Shown here: positions 51,937 to 64,000 of the stretch, in pieces
Layout of the letters: every line of letters begins with the position of its first letter
How positions within the stretch are numbered: the stretch's first letter is position 1
NCBI GenBank assembly: GCA_902729315.2
Contig: LR746264.1
Span: 2,911,878 to 2,975,877 of the forward strand
Length of the DNA stretch: 64,000 nt
DNA from: Spirodela intermedia
Lineage: Eukaryota > Streptophyta > Magnoliopsida > Alismatales > Araceae
Reading direction: 5' to 3'
The notes under the pieces: model-generated
Told to the model about the DNA's origin: nothing
What the model saw: only the letters and a program-made list of their open reading frames with translations
Database searches by the model: none
Made by a program: the position numbers and the translations under genes

Positions 51937-54900
51937 CCACAGAGACTAGAAAATTTCGATTGGACCACATTAAGTTTTCTCCGGTAGGTATTGGCACCCA
52001 TGATATCTTCTTGAAGATTAACAATTACACTATTTCGAACAATTCCACTATCAATAATTAAACCCTATAAAGTATTGGCTTGTATGTATGTAGCGTGATC
52101 CAGTTTGATCACAATAATCCCCTTGCACTAGTAAATTGGAATGCATTCGCTTACAAGGATACCTATTTGAGTGCTACCAAGAATCTTGCAATTCCCAAAG
52201 GTGTTTATCACTAAGCGAACTTACCTGAAAAATCAGAAGAAGGCCCTGTATTGACCTCAAATGAATGACCAGAAAAATTGCACGAGAATGATGGCAAATC
52301 CATGTGACTCACAGAAGTCAAATAGAGTTTAGGATCTGTAAGTTTCATATAGAGAAGAAATAGCTGAATTGGCTGACGTATGCTCCATAACACAAGATGC
52401 AACCTAAACTACATTTCCCAGTATGGTCAACTCGTGCCAAAATCGCATGGCGCAAGTCACATCGCTCAAAAAATCGCACCCACTTCAGCCCAGAATTTAG
52501 GACCCTTACGAGTTCCTATTATATGCACATATCTCACCTAATCTTCAAGGATACAGAGTCACCAACCACCATTAAAATGCATAGCGTTTTGACTTTTCAG
52601 CGCTATTACAAAGCAAAATTTCCCTACACATGTTCCATTCTGAAGGGCTTCCCAACATTTCACTTGACATGAAAAGGGGAAAATAAATTTTTTTTTATAA
52701 AATTTTAGCCAAAAAAATGTCTAGTAAGTCTCAAGGAGTATTTTCCGAAATATTCTTTATTTAAATACAATTTAGCACATTCTCGTGTTTAAACCTCAAT
52801 CAAATCGACCAACTAACAAGATTCGCGTGCACTAAACTTTCCCAGGTTAACCCAGATATTTGTAATTATTCGTCTAAAATAACTTTAACACCCAGTTCTT
52901 TTTTCAGCAAAGCCAGACCACACGACATCATTCAGCTTTTAGGAACAAATATATACCATCCCTTTCTCAACTATTGTTCATCATATAACGGCATTCTGTC
53001 CCAGAATGCCGTTCCTTTCTGAACTTGTCATCTTGAAAGCAGTGACTTTACACAAATTAACTCAGAGTTCATTATTCTAATGGCAGGCAGATCAGATCAG
53101 AGCAGCCAATTGAACCTAAAGAACAGTCAGTTAGTTTAAGTCAAACGAACCAAAAGATCAGTCCATTAGCTGTATCAAAATAACTGCACAGAAATAAATA
53201 CAATGGCACAATACTTATGATGCTGATGAATACGTATCACATCAAAGGAAGTTGTGAGGGTGAAAAGAGAAGAATGAAGCATAAAAAAGAATCATAAAGA
53301 AGACGCTACCAAAGCAAAAAGGTGCATGCTGCCAGAAAATTGCCAGGGGAAAAATCCCCAAGGAAAAATAAAATAACAATCATCAATACCAGGGAAAATT
53401 TTCTGAAGATAGAAAAGAATTGAGATTCCATCCTCATTTTCAACCCGTAGCTCACTGGAACTGTACAATACAGTCTCACTGTAGTAAGGAGTAAATACGC
53501 TGCAAAGGAAAAGTATATCAAAGATGTGTCATAAAAAAGATAAACATATCCAAAAAGAACACAGATTAACCTGAAAGGGATCATTTCAGCAACTGGCTTT
53601 GCAGAAGGCATATTCATAAATAGAGAATTGCTGAAGAACTCCAATCTTCTTCTTGCTTCTAAATTTTTAGGGATATTGGCAGCAGATTCTTTTACAGTCA
53701 AAAGCAAGTGCAAGCGTTTCACCAATTCCTTCTGCAATTAAATCAAGCTAAAATTTTATGGCCAACTCATGATTTAAAGAACACACATTTTTAGAAAGGG
53801 TTAGAAGACACACAATTTCTGGATCCTTCGGCCACTCTATCCTTGAAAAAAGTCGGCCTTCATTTCTTGCTTTCGCTAAAATGTTCCATGAATCGAATTG
53901 CTCCCTTTCACCCAACAAAAAAAAGAAAAGAAAAGGATCTATTTATACGAGAAAAGAGCACCATATGGCAAGCAAGAGACCACTTGATCGGTCATAACTT
54001 AATCAGAAAGAAAATAAGAATTGACCTCAAGTTGGCTGTTAGCAGTTCATGAGTAATAACATCGTACAGATCAAACACTGCCTTTGGTACACCTCTAGCA
54101 AGATCAGGAGATTCATTTCTGACCTGCAGACCGAATTAATTTGTTTCATGATTAAATTAACACTAAAACATATTATAAAACAACATGGAAAAAATAGAAG
54201 TTAGGCAGCCAAGAAACTTGATCAATTAAACTAGGTCCAGAAACAAATCAGCACGCCAACGACACGAACAGACGGAATAATACGGCAGCAAATTTACCCC
54301 AATAAAATAAAAAAATCAGAATTAGAATGGCCCGTGACATCATAATATATATCCATGAGTGAAGAAAACTGGAGAGATATGGTCTAAAAGGCGGAAAAAA
54401 TAACCACATTTACTATAGGAAATGAGTGCTGTTATGAAGTATAAGACAACATGTGCGAGGAAATAAATTAAAAAAAATCAACCCTCAGAATGAATGAAAA
54501 ATGATGTACATTCCCTGATCCAATCATAGATAAAGGGAATTTTCACCAATATGACCCATATTTAAATCAACCCTCCCATGTAACCAACCATTGAGGATAA
54601 CTTTCCAAGTAAATGCTGTAATGGGATGATAAATCCGAGATAAGGCCAGTTCAAACTAGACTTTGTCATTAGTTACGGGCCCTTTGTTGTGGCTAAAGTC
54701 AGCAAAAAAAGTTCACCCTGATAATATGGAGCCACCATTATCCCAAATACCAGTATCAATATTGTCACTCTATTTTGGTTTGCTGAAAACAAGCACCTAT
54801 GCCAAACATCTCCCCAGCACAGATTTTAAAACACTAGATAATTATCTAACTTAACGTCCCCCCCTTAGGCTACTTCATCCAAAGATCTCTTATTCTTTCA

Positions 54901-57900
54901 CTGCATTTTAGACCATTCATTATCATCGTCAGTACCGAGGTTAATCGAGATAAATGCAAAGTTTATTGAGTTACAAAAATGGGCTCACTGTCAGTTTAAA
55001 AATAACTATTATAAGCAACCAAAAAGCTTTGAATTATTTGCGAAAAATTCATGTACCCCATTTGGCTGCTTGCATGAACAATGCATATGTTTTATCTCTC
55101 ATATTCATGAAAGCAGTCATGGTTTTTTTCTGAGTGTGCAATAATCGAGAGATGACAAGCAAGAGATAATTATAGTCTTCATTCTCATTGTACCAACAAA
55201 AACAAGATACCACGAATTGCGTATGCATACAAAGTAGAACAGGGCATGAAAAAAAGAAAATTAAGAATCATCAGGAAATGACCATGTGCGGAAATGAATA
55301 TCTGAGAAACATCCATATATCGAACTCTACAGGAAAAATCTGATGACAGAAGAAATTTTTTAGGTGCCTTACAATGTTCAAATGAAACAATCTTTCAAGT
55401 AAGAAGGCAAAACACATTCTCCACAATTCTACATTTAAAACACATCGAAACGCATAGTGATTTATTTTTCTCAAAATAAAACGCATGAACAGTAACAAGC
55501 AAATTTTGGCGAGATTTAAATGGTAAATGAAAATGAATATGCCTGGATATCAATAAAACTACAATATAACCCGATGACTTACAAGAAGACCAGTCAAACC
55601 AATAAGCCGTGACAACAATGCCTGTAGTTTTTTAAGGTTCACAGTGACCACCAGTGAACCCTCTGCAATACTGCTATTAAGTTCACGAAAGAGCTTCTCA
55701 ACCCTACAATAATTCACCTCAAAAATGACTAAACGTTTACTAGAAAGAAAACAACTGATATTCAAAACAGAAACTTGAATAACTACATATGCCTACCAGA
55801 GTCTGCCTTCACCGTCAAGTAAAGAGAGTAAAATTCTTTCAACACTATAATAGCACTCCTTAACAGCATATGCCATATATTCATCCTTAGATATTCGATT
55901 CCAGAGATCTGCTTGAGTATCCTTGCAGTCAAAAGCCAAGTCCACCGCCAAGAATATCTAGAAAAAATAAAAGGAATGGTTACAGAAACAAGAAGGCATT
56001 GTTGTTCCGCGTAAAGTCGAGTGCCAGGAAGACTGACCTTACTACTCAGAAGAAACAAAGGCCACTGAACCAATCTCAAGCTCCCAGAATTGCTGGGCAT
56101 AGAAAGCAAGTCCATCTCCCTGAATGTTCAATGAGAAAGAAGAAATACAACAAATTGAAGGACAACACCATTAAAGCACCGACGACATACATAATTTTAG
56201 ACATGTATACCGATTACTGATGTAGTCCTCTTCTCTCAAGCTTTTAATGATCTCATTCCAAAATGGAGCAAACGTAGCAGCATGAATCTTCTTAGACTCC
56301 TCATGTCCCTAAAGAGTACGATCACACATCACCAAAACTTTCTTACACCATTGTATAAAATCAGAAGAATCATTACTAATAAATAAATCGAACTTAATGA
56401 ATAATGACTAAACAAAAGATAGAGAACCTTCAAGAAAGTCAACAATTTAAAGAAACTATGTCAATGTGTTTCTATTAATGCACTCGTGCCAGTAATCTAC
56501 AGGGATTGCATTTATAGGATAAATTATTGTTGTGACCCACTAAAGCATGCAGATATAAAGAAATCTCAAAGTAATGTCCATGTCGAATCGTGGTTGGGAA
56601 TAACATAAGGTCACCCAATTCCAATATTGACGTCAATGTATGCAAAATATTACTCGAAATCAGGAGATTCCACTGCCGAAAATTAATACCAAGGATTACC
56701 CCGTTAATGAACCCCCCCCCCCCCCCCCAAACGGACTCCCAGCAATAAGTTTTAATGATCACCACCTTATGCGGGGATATTATTCCAACGCAAGTGAATA
56801 TCACCCCGCTAACAATTCTGTCTCACTACCATCCCTAGGAATTCACAAAAAAGGAAGTTAACTTCCCAGCGGACCCATCACTTGGAGTTGAAATAAACAG
56901 GGAAAGATGGAGACCAAAGGTTCCCATAACGTGGGCCTCGTGCAAATTATCAGGACAAAGTTAAGAAAGCCAATAAGGGCCAAAAGAGTCAAATATAGGA
57001 AACCAACTTTTACCTGAGGAGCGTGCCTATTCGAAGTCGTCCTAGAAATGAAAAGAAACAAAGTTGTCAGAAATTGATAAAACTTCGGTTAAAGATCACG
57101 TTCTGCAAACAACTGACTGAGAGAAGCACCTATTCATCTGAGGACACACGAGATTTTTAGTAAATGCCTCTGGGAAGCTCTCAAAACGTTTGTGGAGCAT
57201 CTCATTTGACCTAATCTACATTTATCAATCAAGAAAAATCAATCAAAATCCAACTATCGATAAAAGAGAACCTTTTCGCAAGAAATCAGAAACGTGTTCG
57301 CAATCTTGAACCTAACCTCCCCGAGACGAGCACGAGCACCCTTAATGCCACCAACAAGCGCAGAGAGGAGTGTATAAAATATGTGGATATCCATGAGGTA
57401 GATCTAAAGCAACAATAGAGTGGAACAAATTCAATGATTAATGGATGATGAATTACGGCACAAATATTCCACAACAAACTATGTACACAATGTTCTGAAA
57501 ACTAAATCAGCTAGGTTCCTCCATAAGAAACTTACAGCAACCACTGGTGCCCACAGACAAGCAAGTGTCAACGCATTCTTATTCCCTGAAACAAACGTCC
57601 AAGAGAAAAGTTAAATTAAATTTCTCCAGAAAACTATCACCTAAACATCTGCTTTCTAAATCCATATTTTGACTCGGCAAAGCATATTTTGCCTGAACAA
57701 AGTAAGCACATGAGTCATAAGAAAATCAAGCCAACAGCACACGAGATTTATCGAAAAAGCAAACAAAATCATCACTCTTGGTTTTGACTTCAGGACGAGC
57801 AAGATTCTTCATCAGATCAACACTTATTCAGTTTTTAAAAGAAACCAAATTATCATCGAACATTACTATCAGATTGTCTAATGCTCTGGCTTTAGCAACA

Positions 57901-60900
57901 TAGGCGACCAAATTAAAACGGTTCTAAGAATCAAGAGTGGGAAAACATCCCATCATAGAAAAATCGAAATCTAGGGCGATCCAACTCCAACAGGTACGGA
58001 AGCAGCTTAATAGGTCAACTTCATTTCAATATCTCATGGACATAGACAACTATAAGACCCACAGCAGAAGGCTGCCATTACCGGGCAAAACAAAAAGGCA
58101 TCTCGATGTATTATTGTCCAATTCCAATGTCATGAGAAAAATTAGGATAAAACTGAACGTACACTAATAGAAATCTACTTCCACCTACTACTCCTAGCAG
58201 ACCCTTTCCGTCCTCTCTTATTTTCCGCACTTTCGGTTATACCATTCCTTCTTTGGGATCTTATTTACCAAGAATAAATCACGGAACCCCATAAAAAATT
58301 ATCCCAACAGATTTGAGCGAGATCAACAAACATCCAGCCTAATTTTTCCCTTTTTCGTTAGGTTTTAATGAAGGATCAACTTTTACCCCATCAAACTCAA
58401 TTACCAATTATAAAGTTCAACACGACTTGACCAATCTCAGTGGGATGACACATTTCCAAAGACAATATCAAAAGAAGTTGCATCAATTATCTCCGCAAAA
58501 ATGGATACCATCTAATTGAACCAACTGTAAAAAATATACAACAATGAGCCAGTTCCATCCAAAAGGGCACCACCTACGTACACACTCTGGCTAGAAGATG
58601 TCATCAGTATCAGCTCTAGACAGCATAATTATTGACCAAATTTCACTTGAAAAGAAAATTTATCATGGATACCATCACGCGACGGTTTGTCACAGATACC
58701 TCTGAAGCAACAACAAAAAAAAAATGCAAGGCAAGGCCATTCAAATAATTAAAAACCAATATCCATCTTACAAGGAAAGGTAATGAGAGAATTGCACACT
58801 GATCAACAAACAAGGGGAAATGCCATCAATGAACCCTGTTAAAGCATGATGCCTGCAGAATATGTTTCATTTTCCTTGCAGAAAGTGCAAACCCATAAAT
58901 ATAGAAAATTTTCCAATTTTCACAGTTAAGAGTAGTACACCTCAAAATTATACACGTCGTCAACAAAATAAGAAAGAGTGCCACCTATTGGCCCCTTTGA
59001 TCAACCCCAAATAAAATGAAACGATTTCGTACCTTTTGAGACAAGATCATGCCACGAATATTGTAAATTTCTCAAAGAAAGAATAATGTTCGTTGGCTGT
59101 ACCAGAGGTTTAATCTGAAAAATCAACAAAAGAACATTCTAAAGCCCAATATTACCGAAATAAATCATTATAAGACAAAGCAGCAGATCTCAGCAAAAAT
59201 CGATCTAAAAAAGTAGCCTAACAAATTCAGTCACCTGTAGGAAGTACGCGAAGGTAAATTTGCAACCAAGTACTACCAACCAAAAGGCCACATATCTGTA
59301 TTTATGGAAAAGAACAACCAAACGTATTTAAAAATGAATGTCAAGGATTAAAATCAAAAGATGTTAAGCAATTCAAAAACAATAATTACATGAAAATCCA
59401 GCAAAAAAGAAATTTTCAGAAAACAAAAACTATAACATCTGCAGCTAGATATTATTGACATAAGCATAATGAGTATTTTATGAGAGTAATTGTCTTGTTA
59501 TTTAACCTTCTCCAGGTGTGGATGGCACAAATTTGTAACAACATTGACAAAATGGGAAATAACAAAACGGAAAGATGAGGAAAATTAATGATAACTTCCA
59601 AGAACAATTACTTAGAAGTGGTATTATCATTTGAATTTACTTCAGACGAGAGTTGTCCCTGCCAGGATATGCACTAGTCCAATTGAAATTTCAACCTATA
59701 TTGAGAATGCAAACTTGCGAGGCCTAGAACTTCAGTTGGAGTAACTCAAAGAATTCCATTCCATCCGTAAACCATAATAATTAGGGTATTAATCACCAGT
59801 AAAACCACTGAAGTCGTTTTCCACAAGACCTTATTAGTGAATAAGTTTTTGGTCAATTCTACCATACTTGACCCACGACAAAAAAAAGTTGTCATCTCCT
59901 CTCACGTGCACTTCAACTACACAGGTCAAGGGCCATTCACACAGCTCTTTATGGCATGTCTCTGACAACTGCAGATGGGCTATATGCTCATGTGATCCTA
60001 ACAAATCTGTGGGGTACTATACAATGTTTGTTGTCGGGTCGTGATCTTTCCCTGACTTTATTCTGACTCTAATAATTGTAAAAACCACGGACTCCGATTA
60101 TTATCCACTTAACTCCAGTGCTTTCAGAGAAGCATTATCTCGCATAGGATTATGAAGCCACTGCATGACAATGTCCATCCATCCAGTCAATGGATTTGTC
60201 AACTTCTGCATAATAATTTCCTGACCCTTACACAATTGTATATCTATGATTGATAGGGACTCTAATATAAAGGATATTAAACTGCCAGCAAAACAGATAA
60301 AAAAACTACAGCTTCCATCCTGATCTTACTGAGACTCCAGTAACTTTGCCTACTTTAATCAGCAAATTTACTATCGAAAAATGTAGTGATCGTCGTTGAC
60401 AAGGTTAAGCAAGTAATCATTGATACTATCACTTAGTCAATATCACTTTGTTGAGCAAGTAATTACTGTAAATCTTGGACACCAACAGCCTCTCATTACG
60501 TTCGGATCAAAAGCCTTAGCTCCTGGTATGAACGGATACTCTAAACTTTGTACAGCATCAGGAAATCATCAAGGAAGTGTTTCAACACCACCACTCCACT
60601 CAAAATAGTCTGTTCTCCCCATTCCCAAGCCTGCCATCATAATATATCTTTCCTGCAGAAAATCCCTCCATCCAATGAAGACATCATCAGAAACAGTAGG
60701 ATGAAGGTATCACAATAATCCCCTTCTATAATACTTCTTCTCAATGACTACCCACCATAATCGCGCTTCATCGACCCCCAAAAACCATTTGGTCAGCGGC
60801 AAGATACTGAAATCTCGAATGTTAATTATTCACAACCTTCATTCACTTTTACTTTGTCACGTCATCCACCATTCCGAAACAAAAAGAAACATATTCGGAT

Positions 60901-62307
60901 AGTCTGTAGTCTTGTGGACATAGTTTGTAGAATAGATAAAGTGCCTAAGTTTACAGAGACGAAAACTCAAGTATGTCAAAGCTAAGCATCCCACCATACA
61001 CCCCATGAAGCAAGGTCTGCCTTTCAATATTCAAGCTGACTATTACACTCTTCTTAACAGGTATGATACATAAACTTAAACTGAGCGCTATCCTAGAAAT
61101 GTTTCAAACAAACTTGAACTTCCAAGTCCAACGAAGAAAAGTAGGATAGTCAATTTGAAAATATGATTGCAAATAGGTAAAGAATATGTAAGAAGTTGAG
61201 TTTCTATTCAAAAGTTTTATTCACAGTAATTTGAAAACGTTAAAAGTTAAACATTCAGGAACGAAGAGCAGTGACCACACTCAACAGCAAACAGGTAAAC
61301 TGAAAACGCTGAAGACTAGCCTGACATAGTCGATTGTCCTCTCATAAAGACCCCGCCCAACATAGTATCGTTCCTGAGCACAGCAAAACACAGATATGAA
61401 TATTTATGGCCAATCATGCGAAGATGATGTCATCAACTGCTTTTACAAAGGATAGCAAGTAAAAGACCTGGTATATCCATTTGAAGAACTGAAAGAATGG
61501 CCACTTCTCAGAGACATCTGAAAGTCCATGGCAAGCTGGAAATTTGACTAGCAAAGCGAATGAGGCGCGGATGGCAGTATAGATTCCCATGATAAGTATA
61601 TAAATTCTAAAATAGCTCGAGTTTGAGTTTGGCCTACTCTTCTCCTTCAAGACATTTCTGTGATAAATAATTTTTAACAATAAATATTAATGGAGACATT
61701 AGATAAGCATATTTTGCAAAAAAAAATCCATTAAAAAAAAACAAGCAGAAAGAAAGACAACTCAGAAACACGATAAGCAGTAATTGTACTTGAGAATAGC
61801 ATGCTTACATGTAGATATAAGTTATGAACGCTGAACTGATGCCAAACCACAAAAATCTAATAATCAATCTTGACAGTGCAAAACCTCTAGCTGTTGTATA
61901 TGCTCCAAACATAAGAAACAGATCCAATGAGCCTGAATGGTGAACAAAAATCTGCAATCAGGGAACTCATGCAAAGCATGAAAACCAAAGTCCAGGGTCA
62001 CTGCAAACACAAAGCCGTAGACATACTCTCAACAAACTTCATGACAGCATAGGTTGGTCCGATGCTGAGAACCTCTTTAAAAGTATCAGTATTTATGGTT
62101 CCATGGTTAAAAGCTATAATTGCAAGTCCCTGAAAAGTTATGAAGAAAAAACGATAAAGAAAACCTGATCCAAAGAATACTTACAGAAAATGAAAAAAGA
62201 AGAAAGAAAACAACCTGAAAGAATACGGCCAAGAAAATCCATAACCTATGGAAACTCCGATATAAGTGGAGAAATGTGCGATGCTCAACAAAGCTACTTT
62301 TTCCAGT
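40026..62307 (-). CDS. Callose synthase, CALS9/GSL10 type (3' 39 exons; 5' end beyond window)
   Basis: A plasma-membrane GT48 beta-1,3-glucan synthase that uses UDP-glucose to make callose. Thirty-nine exons can be placed between 62307 and the TAA stop at 40026-40028; their summed length is 4,299 nt (1,432 codons plus stop) with consistent phases throughout. GSL10-type proteins are about 1,900 residues, so about 460 N-terminal residues, including the FKS1-like domain, lie right of 64000. The assignment to CALS9/GSL10 rests on the C-terminus (ILAGNKANVQT), the GGVGVKGENSWESWWDEEQ loop and DLFASMLAFIATGWALLS, which match the Arabidopsis GSL10 pattern from memory better than GSL8. Arabidopsis GSL10 is needed for pollen development and normal growth. 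All introns are GT-AG except one GC-AG (61320-59296). The exons are given in three linked entries. Largest introns: 46666-43624 (3.0 kb) and the GC-AG intron (2.0 kb), both without recognisable genes. Confidence 0.95.
40692..40713. repeat. (GA)n microsatellite in CALS9 intron
   Basis: About 11 GA units just upstream (in gene direction) of the 40673-40623 exon, where on the coding strand they form a CT tract before the acceptor. Confidence 0.9.
41001..41127. repeat. Two long A-runs 85 bases apart
   Basis: Runs of about 20 A occur at 41001-41021 and 41106-41127 in a CALS9 intron. The sequence between them is GC-richer than the surrounding intron. Confidence 0.9.
44135..44166. repeat. (TTTCT)n pentanucleotide repeat
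   Basis: About six TTTCT units inside the 3.0-kb CALS9 intron. Confidence 0.9.
51906..51933. repeat. (AT)n microsatellite
   Basis: About 14 perfect AT units in the CALS9 intron between exons 53499-53390 and 51427-51296. Confidence 0.95.
56712..56728. repeat. Run of 17 C in a CALS9 intron
   Basis: A perfect C homopolymer in otherwise AT-rich intron DNA. Confidence 0.9.
57317..62307 (-). other. CALS9 exons 1-9 seen here: N-terminal membrane region
   Basis: Exons, 5' to 3': 62307-62215, 62129-62027, 61932-61809, 61657-61468, 61373-61321, 59295-59235, 59114-59033, 57585-57536, 57403-57317. They encode TGKSSFVEHRTFLHLYRSF, then about six hydrophobic segments of the first membrane bundle (including LDLFLMFGAYTT, IYILIMGIYTAI and AFWLVVLGCKFTFAYF), and finish with IHIFYTLLSALVGGIKGAR just before the cytosolic part. 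Confidence 0.93.
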
Positions 62308-64000
62308 CTGCAAATGTCAATAACGAAAACTAATGATCAGATTCAGGTCAAAAAGCCTAAGTGCGTATACATAGGAAATTAGGAGAACAGTAGAACTGTA
62401 TAAAACGCCTCTCCCTGTAGCTCTAAGGACACATGTCAACAAAACGTATCTACAAGAAACTACAGACGCTTGGTCAAAGATGACATAAATACAGGACCCT
62501 ACAGTCAATCGTTTCTATCAATATTCTGAAAAACCTATTTAAAACCAACTGTAGTTGGTTGACCCACGAAGCATAATCTATCACCAAAAGAGATGAATCA
62601 GAATGCTTGGGCAGTTCATCTATTTACACCAACAACTTAAGCTAACGGTGTCGTTTCTAGGTGGAGTATCAAACAAGATGAAAATATTAGCAAAGAATAC
62701 ATACATCACTCAATTCCCGAGGCACAGATCTAAGACAAGACAAAAAAAAGGCCTTACGAGGAAATACATGCAAAAGAAGCCCCAAAAATGGGCAAGACAC
62801 ACTCAAATTCAAAAATAAGGATCAAGAAAGTACATTTAGATTAATCTATAAACATAAAAGTAATCAAAATGTATATTAACGTAATGGCAAAAGGTACAGT
62901 TAACAAACAGAGAAAATGAAAGCATAAGGTAAAAGTCATTATGCATTTATAACACAATCATGCGCTTTATAACATAAAATAATCCTTTCAGACCTCAGAG
63001 ACAGAAATCGAAGAACATGCAATCATACTGACTTGTGGTCAACCAAAGGCAAGATTCAAGAACATTTGCACATAACGAGAGGACTAAAAAATTTGATACA
63101 ACCCCACTACTGACCTGCAGAAGGCGTAAGAAAAAAAGTCACGTGCATCGGCACGTGAGATGGGTTATAAATACAGAATGAGAAGAGGGGATCTAGGGGA
63201 GGAAGATCGTATTTTGGAGAGGCGGGGAACCCCCTCAAACATTGTTCCCATACTTCACCTTTCTTTCCCTCTTCTTTCCCTTTTCGTCTATGTTATCTGA
63301 AGAGACTGTTCATCCCGTTGTTTTGTCTCTCGTCACTGATGAGAGCCCGTGAGTTCAATACTAGCATTTTGTCTCTCCTGTTTTTGTCCAGATTTGAACC
63401 TCCCATAGAGGATCGTAGCAGAATTACACGACAGGCAAGCACCACCTATAAATAAAGGGCTCTTAAAATGGAAGTTTCATCCCCTCCAAAATTAAAAAGG
63501 AAACTTTCCAAACTCTTTCCCCCCATCTCAATCACATCTTCAGCACACTGATATATAACTGGACGAAATACCTTATTGCTCCCTAACCAAATACAGCAAA
63601 GACCACCTGCTGAGATACCAACATTATGCACCCATTAAACAGGTCACGCTTAAACTAGGAACGAATGAATATCAGTCAAGTAACAAAATGGAACTTCAAA
63701 AAACAAACGAATATGCAACAAGCAAAGGCTGCAGCATTGAGATATAAATTAAACAAGAAGAAATTAGAAGACAAAAGGTATGGTGAGCCACAGAATCAAA
63801 TTTAAATTAAGATGGTCATGACGTCCCCAAAGAAGATATTCATGAGTCGTCCTCTCTGAACCTCTTCCTAAAAGCAAAATTTTACCACACTTATTTTGAT
63901 ACTTCTCCTATTCCCTGCAACCAACTATTTTCTTACATTGAACCATCACTTATGGTAGGGAAAAAAATTTCAGCACAAAGATTGAACTAAAAATACTTAT
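62308..64000 (-). other. CALS9 intron reaching the window edge
   Basis: No exon of the callose synthase is found here; in particular the conserved ELGWPW-type segment that should precede the first exon seen is absent, so the intron is longer than 1.69 kb. It contains a GC-richer insert-like stretch at about 63120-63425. The short open frames are not coding by similarity. Confidence 0.75.
63140..63173 (+). promoter_or_regulatory. Promoter-like motif pair inside CALS9 intron
   Basis: Two CACGTG palindromes at 63140-63145 and 63152-63157, then TATAAATA at 63166-63173, oriented opposite to CALS9. The following about 200 bases are CT-rich like a leader. It may be the promoter of an old retroelement LTR or other insertion; no coding sequence follows. 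Confidence 0.35.

Larger units (their letters stand above)
43309..57215 (-). other. CALS9 exons 10-29 seen here: cytosolic and glucan-synthase domain
   Basis: Exons: 57215-57130, 57041-57014, 56308-56211, 56119-56038, 55957-55797, 55703-55583, 54123-54026, 53904-53814, 53731-53571, 53499-53390, 51427-51296, 51130-51062, 50975-50798, 50575-50461, 49316-49197, 48249-48134, 48047-47964, 46779-46667, 43623-43571, 43485-43309. The GT48 glucan-synthase domain opens around NLEARRRLEFFSNSLFM (53.66 kb) and includes FTPYYSE, LELRFWVSYRGQTLART, GKPENQNHAIIFTRG, MRMHYGHPDVFDR-type VRMHYGHPDVFDR, RGGVSKASRVINISED and VGKGRDVGLNQIALFEGK, all highly conserved in plant callose synthases. The 28-nt exon at 57041-57014 is unusually small. 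Confidence 0.94.

Noticed and set aside
63380-63440. tRNA-like B box GGTTCAAATC on the minus strand
   Set aside because: No matching A box or acceptor stem was found; at most a decayed tRNA-derived repeat.

Overview
The window is nuclear DNA from a flowering plant. The evidence is split genes with GT-AG introns, an R2R3-MYB with the classic 133/130-nt first exons, a mitochondrial COQ8 kinase gene, a roughly 50-exon-type callose synthase gene, a decayed plant L1 LINE, and many long (GA)n/(CT)n microsatellites. The very GC-rich first exon of COQ8 and GC-rich MYB exons beside AT-rich introns suggest a monocot or early-diverging angiosperm; that placement is inference.

Layout. 1-6.6 kb: GC-rich intergenic DNA with microsatellites and G-runs, no recognisable gene. 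6.64-8.13 kb (+): an R2R3-MYB of the MYB61/MYB86 clade. 8.1-12.2 kb: intergenic, rich in GA/CT tracts. 12.2-27.2 kb: a sharply bounded AT-rich, CG-poor block of old repeats, containing a diverged repeat family in both orientations (copies near 13.3, 14.3-15.7 and 19.5-20.9 kb) and, at 23.2-26.6 kb, an L1-type LINE whose endonuclease, reverse transcriptase, zinc-knuckle and RNase H regions are all still readable but broken. 27.2-28.7 kb: GA/CT tracts, then a cluster of CACGTG/TGACGTGG boxes. 28.70-29.38 kb (+): a small two-exon gene of an uncharacterised plant family. 30.36-38.48 kb (-): a complete eight-exon COQ8/ABC1K13 gene (616 codons), tail-to-tail with the small gene. 38.5-40.0 kb: intergenic, with a short local repeat array. 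40.03-62.31 kb (-): the last 39 exons of a callose synthase of the CALS9/GSL10 type (1,432 codons plus stop); its N-terminal third lies beyond the right edge.

The genes are not an operon or a known cluster. MYB61/86-type factors act on secondary wall and carbon-allocation genes, CALS9 makes beta-1,3-glucan at the plasma membrane, and COQ8 supports mitochondrial ubiquinone synthesis; a functional link between them is not shown by the sequence. I found no clearly new biological system. The most unusual signals are a length-3n, stop-free MYB intron, a GC-AG intron and a 28-nt microexon in CALS9, GC-rich terminal exons in both minus-strand genes, an intronic promoter-like element near 63.15 kb, and the repeat structure of the AT-rich block.
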